Below are positions 50,268 through 63,115 of a stretch of DNA of 64,000 bases, one piece after another. The notes under the pieces are model-generated. The model was given only the letters and a program-made list of their open reading frames with translations. It was not told the DNA's origin and searched no databases. The stretch comes from Siderastrea radians (lineage: Eukaryota; Cnidaria; Anthozoa; Scleractinia; Rhizangiidae), in contig OZ024897.1 in NCBI GenBank assembly GCA_964017195.1, positions 33,642,536 to 33,706,535 on the forward strand, given 5' to 3'. Positions within the stretch are counted from its first letter, which is position 1. The number at the start of each line of letters is the position of its first letter. Position numbers and translations under genes: made by a program.

Positions 50268-53200
50268 CTGGCATTTGTTCTAATGCCAAGGCTTTCTGAG
50301 CAAGCTTGATTGTAAGTCTTTCCAGGGTTCATTTTGATCATTAGCCAGGACATCTTAACAAGATAAAATCTGCCAGATTTGTTTGATTTCTAAATTGAAA
50401 GCTGCAGAGCGGGTCTAAATTAGAAGGGACTATGTTTGGGAAGTGTGCATTGCACACACAATTCCCTCAACATGGTGCCCTATCATTTGTAGATGCCTAG
50501 ACTATGCGGGTTAAATGTCTTTGTGGTATAATTGCCATCACTCACATTTCTTAATTTGACAATTGGAAGATGAGTACACGTGTGACTCAGTCAGGTTTTT
50601 CTTTCATTGTTAAGGTGTTTTTGTGCAATTCTGTTGTCCTTTCAATTGGACTTTTTATTACATTAATTTTGGCAACAACACTATTAAAAACATAATTCAA
50701 CTCAATGCCTGCACTCACCTGTCTTTTATTTTTGTTTTTCAGTTACTTTTCAGTTCACTTCACATAGTTAATTAAATTTGATTGCTGGCAGGTTTTAAAA
50801 ATCCACCATTAGTCATTTATAGCTATTTTCTAAATCTACGTTAAAACTGACATCACTAGCTCCTTAACTGGCCACTATTTTCTTCACTGTTTAAGGCAAA
50901 ACACACACAATGGTTGGCTCACCAGAACAACCAGGATTAATACCAAGATGTGCAGCGGAACTGTTTAAAGTGATAAGTGCACAGCATGAAGTAACATCAG
51001 AGTGGAAATACAAGGTTTTATTTTCGTACTTGGAGATTTACCAAGAAAAGGTGCCTAGATTATAGCTTGTTATTAATTTAATATTTTGTGTAATTTTATC
51101 AGAGGCCCCTACAGCTGTTTCAGTGTTGTCCCTTACTAGGTAAATTTCTACTGTCTCTCAATACAGAGGCCAATAAAATCATCTGCTGTCTGTGAATAGG
51201 GGGCTTTTTGTTGAGGATGGTGTGACAAGCAATGTGTGACATTTGCAGACCATGGGTTGTAGACCGTAGACATAATCCCTAGCTTGTGGACTACGTAGAT
51301 TACTGTGGGACCCAGTACTCCTACTTTAGGCTTAATCTAATCCTAATTAGGCCTTATCTGGTCCTGCAGAGGTAAGGTTTTTCTGCAGTCCACATTATGT
51401 CACACATTGGGTGTCTGATTTAGAGAGTGGATAGCAAGGACAGTTAGGGAGCCTTAAAAGTGGCTTTTCGTACATGTGGGTCATTCATTCTCTGTTTAGC
51501 ATATAGTGGCTACCCCATTACAACAACTCCATTAACGTCACCACCTCACTGTAGTATCATTACCACTTCTTGTGGCCTAAACAAGGGATCAGTCACATTC
51601 GCATCTAAAATCCCTGTTAATCCAGCCATATTGTTGATGTAACCAAATTCCTTAAATAAATTATTCCTTAACCCTATTTAGCCTGGGGGGGGGGGGCACA
51701 TTGTGCCTGCGCTGACTTTAATGGATTATAACTTTTAAACAAGGTGACGAATAATCACCAAGTCTTGTGACTTTTCCTGAAATTTATCAAAGAAAGTTTT
51801 CCTCTGTCAATGACGTGTCCATGATGATTGACGTTTCCATAACAACCGTCTACTCAGGAGGTGTTTTGACTATTTTCTGTCTTTTTTCAGTCTTTTTTTT
51901 CAGTTTTTTTCCCCTTTGTTTGTAAGAAGAAGATAATCCTTTACCTTTTTGTGCTTGTTTTGATTAAGTATGTTTCTTAGAACAAAATAATTCATATATT
52001 TTTCGATGTCGTCATTGTTAACTGTATGACTGCATTCTCGAGATTCAAGATGGGAACTCAAAATTCAAAATGGCTGCTTTGTGATGTCATTGTGACGTCA
52101 TGAAATGTCATAATTGACACGTCATAAACCCAATCTGTTAAGCTAATGACATGCTATAAATGTGCCAAGTTTCATCCCAAGAGCGGGAATACTTTTCGGG
52201 ATCTATAGGGAGGCAATTTGTGCCCCCTCCCCCCCCCCCCCCCCGCAGCTGCAACTGGCATTATTGTTAGTATATTTATATGTATCTGATCTTTGGTGCT
52301 AGATTAAAGACTTGCTGGACCCCAAGAAAGATGACTTGCCAATAAGACAAGATAGGCAAGAAAATATCATCATCCCAAACTTAACAGAGGTAAGAGGTTA
52401 GTTAATATGTAACCTTATGTTCTCTTATGATTTCATCACTAGAAAAAAGAGGGTAATCATATGTGACCTCTCACACGAAAAAGTTTATTACAGTTAGCTG
52501 TTTTGAAATGGTTAGCTGTTAATAAGCCTTTCATCAGCCATTCGAACAGAATGGGAAAACATTTGAACAGCTCGAGCTGATCGAGTTATTTAGCAGAGTG
52601 CATAATCGAAGGAGACTGCATGATGACTAAATAGACGTAGTCTAATGTTAGTGTTACTTCATTGTGAATCATAATTTTTTAATTTCAGATGCCTGTAACA
52701 ACACTGGGGGAATTTATGTCATTGTTTGAAAAGGCCAGTCAGCAAAGGTATGGCCTTAATAAGTAAATAAAATTAATTTAGTACAATGCGAACTGATAAG
52801 ATTGATTCACTGTCTGACTGAACAACTGGCTAACTGACCGTATATATGACTTGTTTGTATGCTGTATGATTTTCCATCAGTTTCATGGTTATATTTATTT
52901 ATAATCTACAAAATGTTATCATTTTGTTAGAAAAACTGCTGCTACAAAGCTGAATCCACATTCAAGTAGAAGTCATTCTATTGTGTTAATGAAGGTACCA
53001 ACTGAAGTAACTGTTACATTAAATCAAAGGTCATCGTATAAAAGATAGTCAGTCTATCAGTTGATTTGTTTTTTGGTTTTGTCAGCCATTATAAAAGAGG
53101 TGTGATCATCTTAATTTAAATGTTAGACATTTGACTACACTTTCTCAAAGTCCTTCGCTTCTGTTTGCTAGTTGCGAGAGCCTTTTGCGTTTGATTTTTT

Positions 53201-55404
53201 CGTGTTTCACACTCGGTTTTTTTTCTCTCCCCAAGAAAAATTTCGAAGCTCAAATTTTGCTCAAGTGGCAATGGTATGGTGTGGTCTCTGCCATGGACAC
53301 CATACTTAACTCCACATTGTCTCTCTTTACCTAAGTACCGTCATTATATCAGATACTGATCCTGTGAATAAAATAGGCAGCAAAACAGTGTCTTGAGAAA
53401 CACAGAAAACTGCTGAAAGGAAATTGTGATGAGGCCCTTTTAGGAGTGTGTGGGTGTCTGCCATATGAATTTCACAAATTATGTCCAAATTCAGCAGTTA
53501 GTATGTCCCTGGCTGAATTTTAACCAGTGATCTTGCTCATTTTCATTAGCCTATATTGCAATTTCATGGCAACAGGCATTTCATTCATTTTGCTGTTTTA
53601 GTGCTGTCTTGCTTTTGAGTACTCATGCTAAAAGGCCTGTCAGTGAGTGATCTTTTGCTCCCTTCTTTTCAGGTGCAAAAGATCCAGCAGGTAGCTCCAT
53701 TCACTAAACTCAGTGGAAAGTTTTACCTGATTGATTTAGCAGGTTCTGAGGACAACAGAAGGACAGGAAATGAAGGATTGAGGTACAGAATAAATGTTAA
53801 AACTGCAGGAATTATAAACATGATTAACCTTCTGATTCATTCATTCATTCATTCATTCATTCATTCATTCATTCATTCATTCATTCATTCATTCATTCAT
53901 TCATTCATTCATTCATTCATTCATTCATTCATTCATTCATTCATTCATTCATTCATTCATTCATTCATTCATTCATTCATTCATTCATTCATTCATTCAT
54001 TTATCATTCATTCATTCATTCATTCATTCATTCATTCATTCATTCATTCATTCATTCATTCATTCATTCATTCATTCATTCATTCATTCATTCATTCATT
54101 CATTCATTCATTCATTCATTCATTCATTCATTCATTCATTCATTCATGCTGCATGCATGCATCCGTCCGTCCATTCGTTTGTTCTTTCCTTTATTCATCT
54201 TTTAACAACTGTCTCCTTTTTCAGATTAAAAGAAAGTGGTGCAATCAACAGTTCCTTGTTTGCTCTCAGTCTAGTTGTGGAAGCCTTGAACCAGGGCCTG
54301 GTAAGAGAGATCAGCATTGTTGAAATAAAAGATGAGATAACATAAGAATTGGTTTATTCAGCTAATATGCCTTTGCTAAAATTTCACAGCATTCTTCTTT
54401 CAGTGGCGAGAGCTATTAAACATGTACCTAGAAAAACATCGACCAAGCCCAGATTGGAGAAAGCACTAAATTCTCTGAATAACTGAAAATATGAAGTTTG
54501 TTCTTAAGGCTGGTTTTCACTAGCGACGGAGTCGGAGTCGTAAGTGGAGTCGTAAGAGCGCTTATGACCAAGTGAAAATCAAACATCGCAGTCGTAAGCG
54601 GAGTCATAAGCTCGACGGAATCGGCGTAAGAAGAATCAGAACGTTTCCATTTTCTTCCAACTCCGCTTACGATTCCGTCGCTTACGATCCAGTGAAAACC
54701 AGATTGTCGGAGTCGGAAGCAGAAGCGGAAGGATAAACAATCACAGTGCTCGTTCCCACGCTTTGTGATTGGTTTAGTTCTTCCGCTTCTGCTTACGACT
54801 CCGACAAACTGGTTCTCACTAGATCGTAAGCGACGGAAGCGTAAGCGCAATAGGAAACTCTGCTTACGACTCCGTTGTTTGATTTTCACTAGATCGTGAC
54901 GCTTTACGCTTCTGATTACGACTCCGACTCCCCTTCCGTCGTTTAACATGTCATGACGAAATTTTCTTTTGTAGTTAATTAATTTGTAAAATATGCAAAA
55001 AACAAAAACAAAACAAAACTCCAATGAAAGTATCATACTGAATGAGTTTCAACTGATTGATTTAATTGACACAAGTTATGTTCTAATTTTATTTCAGTCA
55101 AGAATACCTTACAGGAACAGCAAATTGACTCGTCTGCTTCAGGTATGTGAAATTTAGTAAAGGCAATATCAAAGCCACTCATATCCCCGTATTGGTTATA
55201 TTGCTTGTGATGGTTTTCTTCTTTCTTGTTAGTCTGACTGTTTGTTTGTTTGTTTTTAGGATTCCTTGGGTGGCTCAGCGCATGCCTGCATGATTATCAA
55301 CATTGCACCTGAACGAAGATTTTATGCGGATACAACTAACACCCTTAACTTTGCTTCCAAGTCTAGAACAATCATAAATAAGCCATTTGTTCGGCGAACA
55401 GTGG
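49282..55404 (+). CDS. KIF22: KIF22 exons 1-10: kinesin motor domain
   Basis: Residues about 10-350. RVLVRLRP start, P-loop [10 protein letters not shown] (Pro replaces the usual Gln, as I recall for KIF22), YLEIYQEK, switch [12 protein letters not shown], switch [28 protein letters not shown], and [18 protein letters not shown]. All ATPase motifs are intact. The longest introns hold repeats. Confidence 0.93.
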
Positions 55405-58400
55405 GTACGTATTAAGTACAAGTTAGCACTGACAACAGCAATTAGTGACAACAGCAGAAACAACAAGTAAATTTTATCCAGTTTGGCGTAAGCAGGGTAC
55501 AACAAAGAAAAAATGCCCGAGTCCCAAACAGGAAAGTGGAACCCATGACCTCCCGTAGAGCGGTCGGATGCTCGAACTATCGAGCTACTGGGGGACGCGT
55601 GGCGAGTTAGGTCATAGCATATTAACAGCTTGAACAAAGATGTTCGTCCAGGATATGTGTCACTTACAGACTGAGTGAATTTGAAGCAAAACTCTAAATT
55701 AAACCATTATAAAATATATAGTAAAAAAGTGTCATGTCATTATTATTTTAAGTCATATAATTACTTACAGTTTTGTATTCCCACATACTTACTTACTATA
55801 GACAGAATTATATGCAGATCATCGCAGTGAAGGTGTTTCAACTTAAGCAGTTGAAAAGAAGTAACCTGAAAAAAAATTCAGGCTTGAACGGGGATCGAGC
55901 CCATGACCTCTGCGATACCGGTGCAGTATTACGATCAGTAATATTTGGATGCAAGATTGATGAAATAAGGAAAGAAATTAGCCTGCGTGAAGCAAAGGAA
56001 ATAGGAGACGTCTGCACACAGGCTAGAAAGAAATTTTCAAAGTTGTGGCTCGCCTAAAAAATTCCTGTTCTAGCACCCCTGTTTACTGCTTGGAACCAGT
56101 ACACATCGCATATCCAACTGTTGCTATTCAGGGAATCTATTCTTAGCTTTTACGTTCAGAACGTTCATTTGGCGGTTTTCTCCCTCTGAAAATAAGCCCA
56201 AGAAATAAGAAAATGTGTCTCCAAGCTTTTTGTTAGAAAGTTATCAGACAGTATTTCAAACCTCATTTTTTTTTCAGATAAATCAACGGCGTTTAAAAGA
56301 CCCGCAGAGTCATTGCCGCAAAGACAGGTACTTAAATTAAACTTTCAATTAGCGCTTTTCTGAACTAGCGAGTATGACGTCAGTGAGTAAGGAAAGCACC
56401 GCATGGAAGCTTAGAAAAGAAACTACACTTGGACGAAATCCTCGAAGCTGATTTTTATTCTTTTTAATAGAACTCCACACACAGTAGCTTTTTAATCATG
56501 TATGCTTTCGCTTTCGGAGACCCAGGAGCAGATATTCGGGGCGGAAGGAAGATAAAACGGACGAAATTGACACGATTTCAAGTTTACCCTTGTAAAGTTT
56601 TACTCGCACCAATTTTTGCCAATTTTATCTTCTTCCCGCCCTGAATGTCTGCCCCTGGTTGTCTGAAGATGGTATATTTTTTGTCTCCCCGGCTGGTCTT
56701 GTTTTTAACGGAAAACTGTCAACAAACTTTCAAACACTGATTAGTTCGCGCGCTTGTTTTACCATACACTGCGAGCAGTCTTTCCGATTCCTCGTGCGCT
56801 ACCCTTGAAGAAATTTAAAGACTCTTTGCAGACTAGCCTCACAGTATTCACTGGCCTGCTGTCCTCCGAGGATGGCCGTTAGCAGTTTTCAATCTGTTAC
56901 TTGTTTTTGTAGCCGAAGCGTGTCAAGCTGGATGATTCTAAAGCAGTGGCACAAGAAATTTCAAAGGTAAGTTATCTTGAAGAGCTTCAGTTCTTACAAT
57001 CTTACCGGTTTCCCACTCTCGTAAGGGCAGTATCCGCTTTGGTATTTCGACCCATATGTAGTACACCCGTTAGGGTTAAAAAGGCCACCTCGCTTAACCT
57101 CAACAACATCGATAGGGAATGGGATAATGGAATTAAATTGTAAAATTCCTGAAGTGCAGATACCTACGATCGAATAACGTTACAACCGACCGCTACTACA
57201 GCAGACTGCTGAGGAAAAGCGTCAAGTCAGGACAACAAGGAACGAATTCACATTGACGATCAAAATGTACCAGTCGTAGTGTAGTGACAGAACTAGTCGA
57301 ATCCATTGCCTGGTGAACGTCGAAACCTCGCTATCCGCATCAAAGGTGACGTACCTGTGACAAACGATTAAGAATTGCTGTCAGGGTTCTATCTTGGGCA
57401 TTTGAGAGGTAGAAGCTCCCCCTCCCCCCCCCCCGCAAATGCCCAGCTTCTCCCCACAAAATAAAGTTATCATTACAGTGTACAAGTAACTATACCAGTA
57501 ACTATAACATTGTCAGAATGTGATGACGACTAAAAAACAAAATAAAATACCATTGTAACATTATCTCAAAATTGTCTCAAAATGCACCAGATTGTATCTT
57601 AGAGCATATTTATTTCAAAACATTTCCGTGGGGGCATGCCTCTGGACCCCCCCCCCCAGGAAGCTCATGGCCTTCGGCGCCTCAGGACTTCCCCCCCAAA
57701 CAATGAATCCTAGATAGAACCCTGGCTGTCATCAATACGCTAAAAGTCCATTATGGCGCTCCGAACAGAGGTTTCAAGAAAAGAATCTTTACACCACATT
57801 GCATTTTTCTGTTAACCCAGGGCCTGGTTGTCCAAAGCAGGATTAAGCTAACCCAGGATTAGTGTCAATTTTGAATTGAGTCTTACGGCCAAGCGATAAG
57901 GATTCCTGTAAATCTGTTTTGCCCTGCGCTTTGACTTTGGTTGCTTTAAAACGGTCACTTAAAATTAGCTGTGAAAATTCTTTTAGCAAGAGAAAAAGTA
58001 AACATAGGTTAATTTTAATCCTGGGTTAGCGTTAACCGGCTTTCGAACAACTGGGCCCTGGTATAAGTTGGTTACCAGCAAACACTGGCTGATGGAAACC
58101 TGATGATATGCGAGGAGCAACTTGCAATGGACTAGCATTCCATCAAGGGGGGGAGGGGAGGGAGGTGGTGATACTCCTAGTTGCTTCCTGCTGCACAGAC
58201 CAGTGTGATTGTACTTATATTGGCATCGTGACACTCTTCTGTTCGGCATCATTTCATTCAGCTTCTCACGATAAACTGTTATTGCTATTGACATACAGCC
58301 TCTCAGAGTACCAGTCAGCCTTCCTCAACAGCTCGCTTTACCTGCTGGAATTTTAAGGTACGATTTTTTTTCTTTCACATTAGGTGATTTTGCGAGAGAT

Positions 58401-61400
58401 TTGAATGTTCTTTGAAACAGCGAGGTTTCCTTGAGAATATTGTTAACTAGGTTACAAGAGCACAATTTCAATTCTGTGCTCAGGAGGTAACATAGATTTC
58501 ATGAGTTTCTGAGAATTACAAACCGCATTCTCATAAAATAAGCAGATTTTAACTCAATTCCACTCAGCTTTAATATGCCATGGGAGCAAGTTGTAAAAAG
58601 TTAGATATCTAAAAGAATACTTTTGTGTCACCTATTTAATGCTGTGAAAGGTTCGAATGTCTTGGGCTACAACAGGCCGTCTTGTATTCCCGAAGGGTGG
58701 CCAATGCTAGGTTTTAGAATAGGCCCTGCATGTGGCTCAAAATAGGAGGTGAGAATTAAGAAGTTCTTTTAATAGGAACGCTTGCTTTGAAAAGTAAACA
58801 ACATTTTCCGTAGCTGAGGAGTTGTCTAAATAACTAAAGCAGTTATTTGACTTCATCTTAGCCCGCATAGTAAGCGATTCCGTAAGTTTTTCCGCACCTT
58901 CCAAAAAAGGAAAAATGCTTCAAACACGTGCGGAATAGTCTACGGAAACGCTTGCCACGCAGGCTGACTCCATCTTGTCTTGTCTACATGTTCTCTTCGG
59001 TGACGGCGAGCTTGTGAATGACCAATTTTCTTAAAAATAATATTTAACTGTTTGAAGGGACCATGAAAGCTGGTTTCAAAAGTCCCTTTGCTGGTGCATT
59101 GAAGATATTTTAATATCAATAAAAATGCGTGTCTTTAGCTGTAATTGCCACTGAGATGAATATGTAAGCTTAAAATAGTTGGACCCCTTTTTGAAGTTCT
59201 GCCGTCGTCTGTCGCAAAAATCGCTAAAAACCAATTATTGTTTCCTTCAGTCTCCCTTTAAAAAAAAAACACTTGTTGTGTGAAGCAAGGCCGCTGTAAA
59301 GTTATTATTTTATCATCCATGTGACAAAAAATTCAGCAAAATTCCCGTGATATAAAGTTGTCAAGGATTTGTACACGGTAGCCAATGTACTCCATTACTT
59401 TTCTTTCAGCCCTCTAAGACTCGAACAGAAAAAGTTGAAAGATCGCCTGGCTGCTTTGGAAAGTCTTACAACTACATTGAATACTGACAACAAGCTCTCC
59501 AAAGGTCTGTATCAAAGTATATAGCCAAAACACATAAAGCAGATTGCATGTAGAATGGATGACTGTTCATTTAATACAGACTGCTGCTCACTACAGAGTT
59601 CAGGCATCTTGAACAGAGAAGCAGAGGAGTACGTTGCATTATAGTTAAGCTGAGGTTTTGGCCTTTATCTTGATCCACTCGATTTGTCTTCCCTAACCTG
59701 TGAACAGGCTCCGCGTTGGGGAAATAACGCCCCCCACCCCCCCCCCCCCCCAAAAAAAAAAAGAAAAGAAAGAAAATCGGAGAGGGCAGGGAGCCGATTT
59801 TGTTCTTGTTTTATTTCCCCACCGCTGCTTGCGTGGTTGATTTTCCCCACTGGATCCAAAATTTATTTCTTTCAAATTTCTTGGAGCGATTCAAGTGCTC
59901 AAATCTCTTTTTTGTTTTACTTGACAGAGTCAACAAACGTACGACAAACGGCGCCCTCTTCACAAGCTTCAGTTCTTGATCGATTGCCCCTTAAAGATGT
60001 AAACAGATCAGTTGTGTGTGATGTGGTCCGCGCACATGACGCTCCCCTGTCCCCAGACTGTGCTATTGTCTCCCCGCCAAGTACAAAACAGGCGAGCATT
60101 ACTGCTATTTTTCTTGTACTTCTAAAGACATGATTAACCGTCAGCGGAAATATAATTGGCGGCTCTCGCTTATAGTTCGCTCGGAACCTTAAGCTCGGAC
60201 AACGAGTTCGACTTTCGAATTTCAAACCAGTGACGTTTCCAGACCCCTCACTCCTCTTTGTTGTATGCTCACTAGTAGCGAAGGAGACTTTAGGAAGGAG
60301 ACTGGTGTGGGCCATAGATCAGTGGTTAGAAAATCCGAAAGGTTTTAAGATTAGCTGTGACTCGCGTTGGTGACTCACATTTTTTTCAGTCCCATGCAGC
60401 GTATAAAAGTCTTATTATACCCCTTGGAATTGTTTTTGGAAAGGGATCTATATCACTGTTTATATGCCTATCTCGCCGCGAAGATTATTCATTAACACAT
60501 TGCCTCTTTTCCGCAGAACGCTTCCTTGACAGTGGATGATAATTTTAAAGTCAAAATAAACCCTCACTTGCAAGAAACACACAGTAAGAAATAACACGTC
60601 TCCCTCCCACATATATATGTTTACTCTAACTTATAATAGTTTGTTTCTTGTTGCAACAATCTTCGTCGTTTATACAGGGAAAGAGATTTTAATCCAAAAA
60701 TATATATATATTGACATCCGTAATGAAGCGCTATGACAAATTTCTCCTGGTAAAACCAAGTTTATTTATTTATTTTATTTATTTATCTTCGGCCAAAAAC
60801 ATATTACACAAGGCAAGAAAAAGACATAATATAAACAAGTACAGAAACACTGGCCGGGGAGACGCTACAGCTATGCCAATTACAGCGCTCCCGCGCAGTA
60901 AAAAAAGTTATCACATATAACTTTTATTCATGGGAAAACGATTTAATACTTGTTGTTTTTATGTGTTGAGAAAACAAAAATCCGCAATACTATTACGAGA
61001 TGTTTATTGTTGAGCAGAGGGAGACAGGACGACTTCCCATTCCTAGTTACCTTTAACTCACTACGTTGCTGCTTTTTCCTTTTCCGTTTTGCTCGTGCAA
61101 AATATAATGCAGTATTGCACATTATTATATAGACAAGAGTGTTTTAGTGAAAAATAAACCGCTCGTTAAGTTCATACCAAACTACATCCGGGACTCGAAT
61201 GGCATATTTTCCATATCTTCACTAGTGAGGATATCGATGACGTCATTTCCCGCTTTGAAACTGTTGTTTGTGCGAAAATACTCTTGTCTATATAGTAAAA
61301 AGAAAATTACACGGTGGTTTGAAGATATGAATTTTTTTTCTCGTGGTAAAAAGCAATATTTTACTCACTCGCTGTGCTCCTTCGTAAAATATTATTTTTA

Positions 61401-63115
61401 CGACTCGAAAATAAAATTCATACCTTCGCGCAGCCGTGTAATATCCTCTATATATCCCTCCCCCTCCCCGCCACCATCCTGATTCGTCCGCCTCCCGCCG
61501 TTTCAAAAGTGACGATTTTCTCCGGTTTCCGTCCTCACTTACTCCTATCCTGAGCTCCCTTCTCCGACCCCTTCCCCTGTATTTTGAGTTCCGTGCGGCA
61601 CTGAGCTTTCGAAAGGAGTTGGGGAATTGAAACCCGACACACTGTAGAAAGAGAGAAAACAATCTGTCAGGAATTTGGCAGTAACGCGTTTCCTTTGTGT
61701 TTTTTTTCCAATAGACAATGAAATTTTGTCAGTTCTTAACAATGGCAGCATCAAAGAGCTCAAAAAGCTTCAAGGTGTCGGTGAGAAACGCGCCCGGCTG
61801 ATAGCAGACTGGAGAGCAATTCACGGTCCCTTCCTACAGGTAAATTGCACAGCGGATGAACTGGGAAAAGTAGGTTTGGGATCCGTACTAATGGGTACTG
61901 AGGGGTACTGAGAAGAAAGTCGTGCTTTGCGAGGTCAATTTACTTTGAATAAATCGTACGGGCTCTTTTTGTATAGTCCTTGCTGTGTACTTTGTAATTG
62001 TTGACCTTGATTGCTTGTAATCTTGTCTGGTACTTAGAGGCAGCCTAGTACCCAGGCGTTCTCCTCCCGCTCATTCGATTCGACTTGGTGCGAAATGTCG
62101 TGACGTCACCGAATGAGGTATGCCATTTGAAATTTCGCGCCAAGTCGAGTGACCCGAGAACGGAACGCCTGGGCACTAGGCTGACTTAGAGGTAAAGATT
62201 GCGCGCCATTTTCTCTCTTTTTTTTTTTCAATTCTGCATTGTGTCTGCAAAGAAATTAGTTTTTACATCACGTTCATGGGAAACTGGCGGCAAATGACAA
62301 CCCGCTGTTTACCTTTTAAAAATTGAACATTCTCTTCGTAAGCTTCGCATAGATTCATCAGCTAAAATACACCAAAAAAAAAAAACAGTGTCAGTTACCG
62401 GCTGAATGCAGTTTCCTTGTATGGATGTCTTCACGAAACTAAATAATTTGAGCGCCTTAGAAAAAAGAAATAGACAGCCCCTGGGAAGGTGACAACCAAA
62501 CATGATTTCGGCTTCAGTGCGTACTTTCTTCGGTCTTATTTGCGTAAACGTTGACCGTTAACCGGTTATAAAACATCATTGGGCTTGAAACACAGGCTGG
62601 TAATAGTAGCCGGCAAAACGATTCAAAAACCTCAAAAGACTTACGTTGTTGAGAAATGCGAAAACAGTCGCTCGTGTACTAAAAACAGTAAACGGCAAAG
62701 TAGTTTGATGGATGTATTGTCAGGTTTAGCCACACGCTGCTGTTACGCGCACTATTAACCGTTTATTTGGGCCTCATGGCCACTATCTGCTTCCATGTAA
62801 ATTCGTTGCAGAAAAAATAAATTACATGTAATCTTGATGCACCTCATTTTTTTCCTTTTTTAGGTGCATGATTTGAAACGTATCGATGGATTCACTGACA
62901 AAATGGTATCCACATTTTTAAAGGTACTGTTTAAGCGAACGCAATTTAACTGCTATATCAGTCAAAATAGATATGATCGTTTTTGTTTTTCCGATTCGTG
63001 GATGCATACACCACGTACGTTCAGCGTTTCTACACAAGACCACTTTGCTGTTAAACATTTTATTTCCCTTTCCTTGTTGCAGAATAACCTTTTGAGCCGA
63101 ATTACATTCGGCTGA
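49282..63115 (+). CDS. KIF22: Kinesin-10 family chromokinesin
   Basis: Nineteen exons splice in frame to 586 residues: 49282-49466, 50026-50153, 50896-51050, 52303-52389, 52689-52747, 52931-52994, 53673-53782, 54225-54300, 55098-55142, 55260-55404, 56278-56327, 56913-56966, 58299-58357, 59410-59504, 59928-60091, 60517-60583, 61715-61839, 62864-62923, 63083-63115. N-terminal motor, then a nuclear signal, a short coiled-coil region and a C-terminal HhH DNA-binding domain: the layout of KIF22/Kid, which pushes chromosome arms toward the metaphase plate. The vertebrate protein is about 665 residues, the difference lying in the linker. The 60092 intron appears to use a GC donor. A possible AATAAA is at 63588. 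Confidence 0.92.
50213..50268. repeat. (AAT)n microsatellite
   Basis: About 18 units in KIF22 intron 2. Confidence 0.95.
51682..52244. mobile_element. Inverted-repeat element with poly-G/poly-C ends
   Basis: The left end GGGGGGGGGCACATTGTGCC is matched by GGCAATTTGTGCCCCCTCCC at the right, in KIF22 intron 3. The interior has no frame; target duplication not found. Confidence 0.55.
53834..54147. repeat. (ATTC)n microsatellite, about 310 bases
   Basis: Nearly pure ATTC units with one interruption near 54000, in KIF22 intron 7, about 50 bases after the exon 7 donor and 80 bases before exon 8. The long Ile-His-Ser-Phe reading frame across it is not real. Confidence 0.95.
54510..54941. mobile_element. 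Nested foldback element built on GACTCCG units
   Basis: Multiple copies of CGGAGTCG(T/G)AAG and the inverse CTTACGACTCCG alternate with GTTTTCACTAG / CTAGTGAAAAC units, giving several overlapping palindromes. It lies in KIF22 intron 8. Confidence 0.65.
55490..55620 (-). repeat. tRNA-derived SINE fragment
   Basis: On the minus strand TAGCTCGATAGTTCGAGCAT and GGAGGTCATGGGTTCCAC give tRNA-like box A and box B sequences. The B box is mutated. Intron 10 of KIF22. Confidence 0.55.
55865..55935 (-). repeat. Second tRNA-derived SINE fragment
   Basis: The minus strand carries TGCACCGGTATCGCAGAGGT followed by CATGGGCTCGATCCCCGTTC, resembling a tRNA anticodon-to-T-arm region. Truncated. Confidence 0.5.
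56278..63115 (+). CDS. KIF22: KIF22 exons 11-19: NLS, coiled coil, helix-hairpin-helix
   Basis: Exon 12 begins PKRVKLDD, almost the c-Myc-type nuclear signal. Exon 13 (58299-58357, 59 bases) is small and was found because only its phase joins exons 12 and 14 in frame. Exon 14 has a short coiled coil ([18 protein letters not shown]). Exons 17-18 encode the HhH pair [19 protein letters not shown] and [17 protein letters not shown]. The last exon encodes ten residues and TGA. Confidence 0.88.
57817..58061. mobile_element. GGGCCCAGTTGTTC-family MITE, copy 3 (best preserved)
   Basis: CCAGGGCCTGGTTGTCCAAA at the left and TTCGAACAACTGGGCCCTGG at the right; the subterminal CTAACCCAGGATTA / TAATCCTGGGTTAG also pair. 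KIF22 intron 12, just upstream of the small exon 13. Confidence 0.85.
58860..58965. mobile_element. GCCCGCATAG MITE
   Basis: AGCCCGCATAGTAAGCG-type left end with an inverse-like right end CGCTTGCCACGCAGGCT, plus CCGTAAG / CTACGG inside. Flanked by the imperfect direct repeat GACT(T/C)CATCTT. Confidence 0.6.
59728..59775. repeat. Poly-C / poly-A tract
   Basis: A C-run with an A interruption runs into A-rich sequence within KIF22 intron 14. Low complexity. Confidence 0.9.
61185..61445. repeat. Probable interspersed repeat in KIF22 intron 16
   Basis: Contains GGATATCGATGACGTCATTT and, around 61360, TATTTTACTCACTCGCTGTG. I recall such sequences from other cnidarian repeats. The ends are not defined. 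Confidence 0.4.
62041..62183. mobile_element. CAGCCTAGTACCCAGGCG MITE with 9-bp target duplication
   Basis: Left CAGCCTAGTACCCAGGCGTT, right inverse ACGCCTGGGCACTAGGCTG, with GTTCTC / GAGAAC and GACTTGG / CCAAGTC inside. ACTTAGAGG lies at 62032-62040 and 62184-62192. KIF22 intron 17. Confidence 0.88.

Noticed and set aside
53625..54323. A 232-codon + strand frame
   Set aside because: It joins kinesin exon 7, an ATTC microsatellite and part of exon 8 by chance. The true exons have clear GT/AG borders and kinesin motifs.
54428..55036. A 202-codon minus-strand frame rich in Arg/Ser
   Set aside because: It reads the nested palindromic repeat; the period of the GACTCCG units keeps it open. No domain.
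55773..56057. A 94-codon + strand frame in KIF22 intron 10
   Set aside because: It crosses a SINE fragment and has no kinesin-like sequence; exons 10 and 11 already join in phase.
58108..58356. An 82-codon + strand frame overlapping KIF22 exon 13
   Set aside because: It runs in a different frame. The 59-base exon 58299-58357 in the next frame is the one that restores the kinesin phase.
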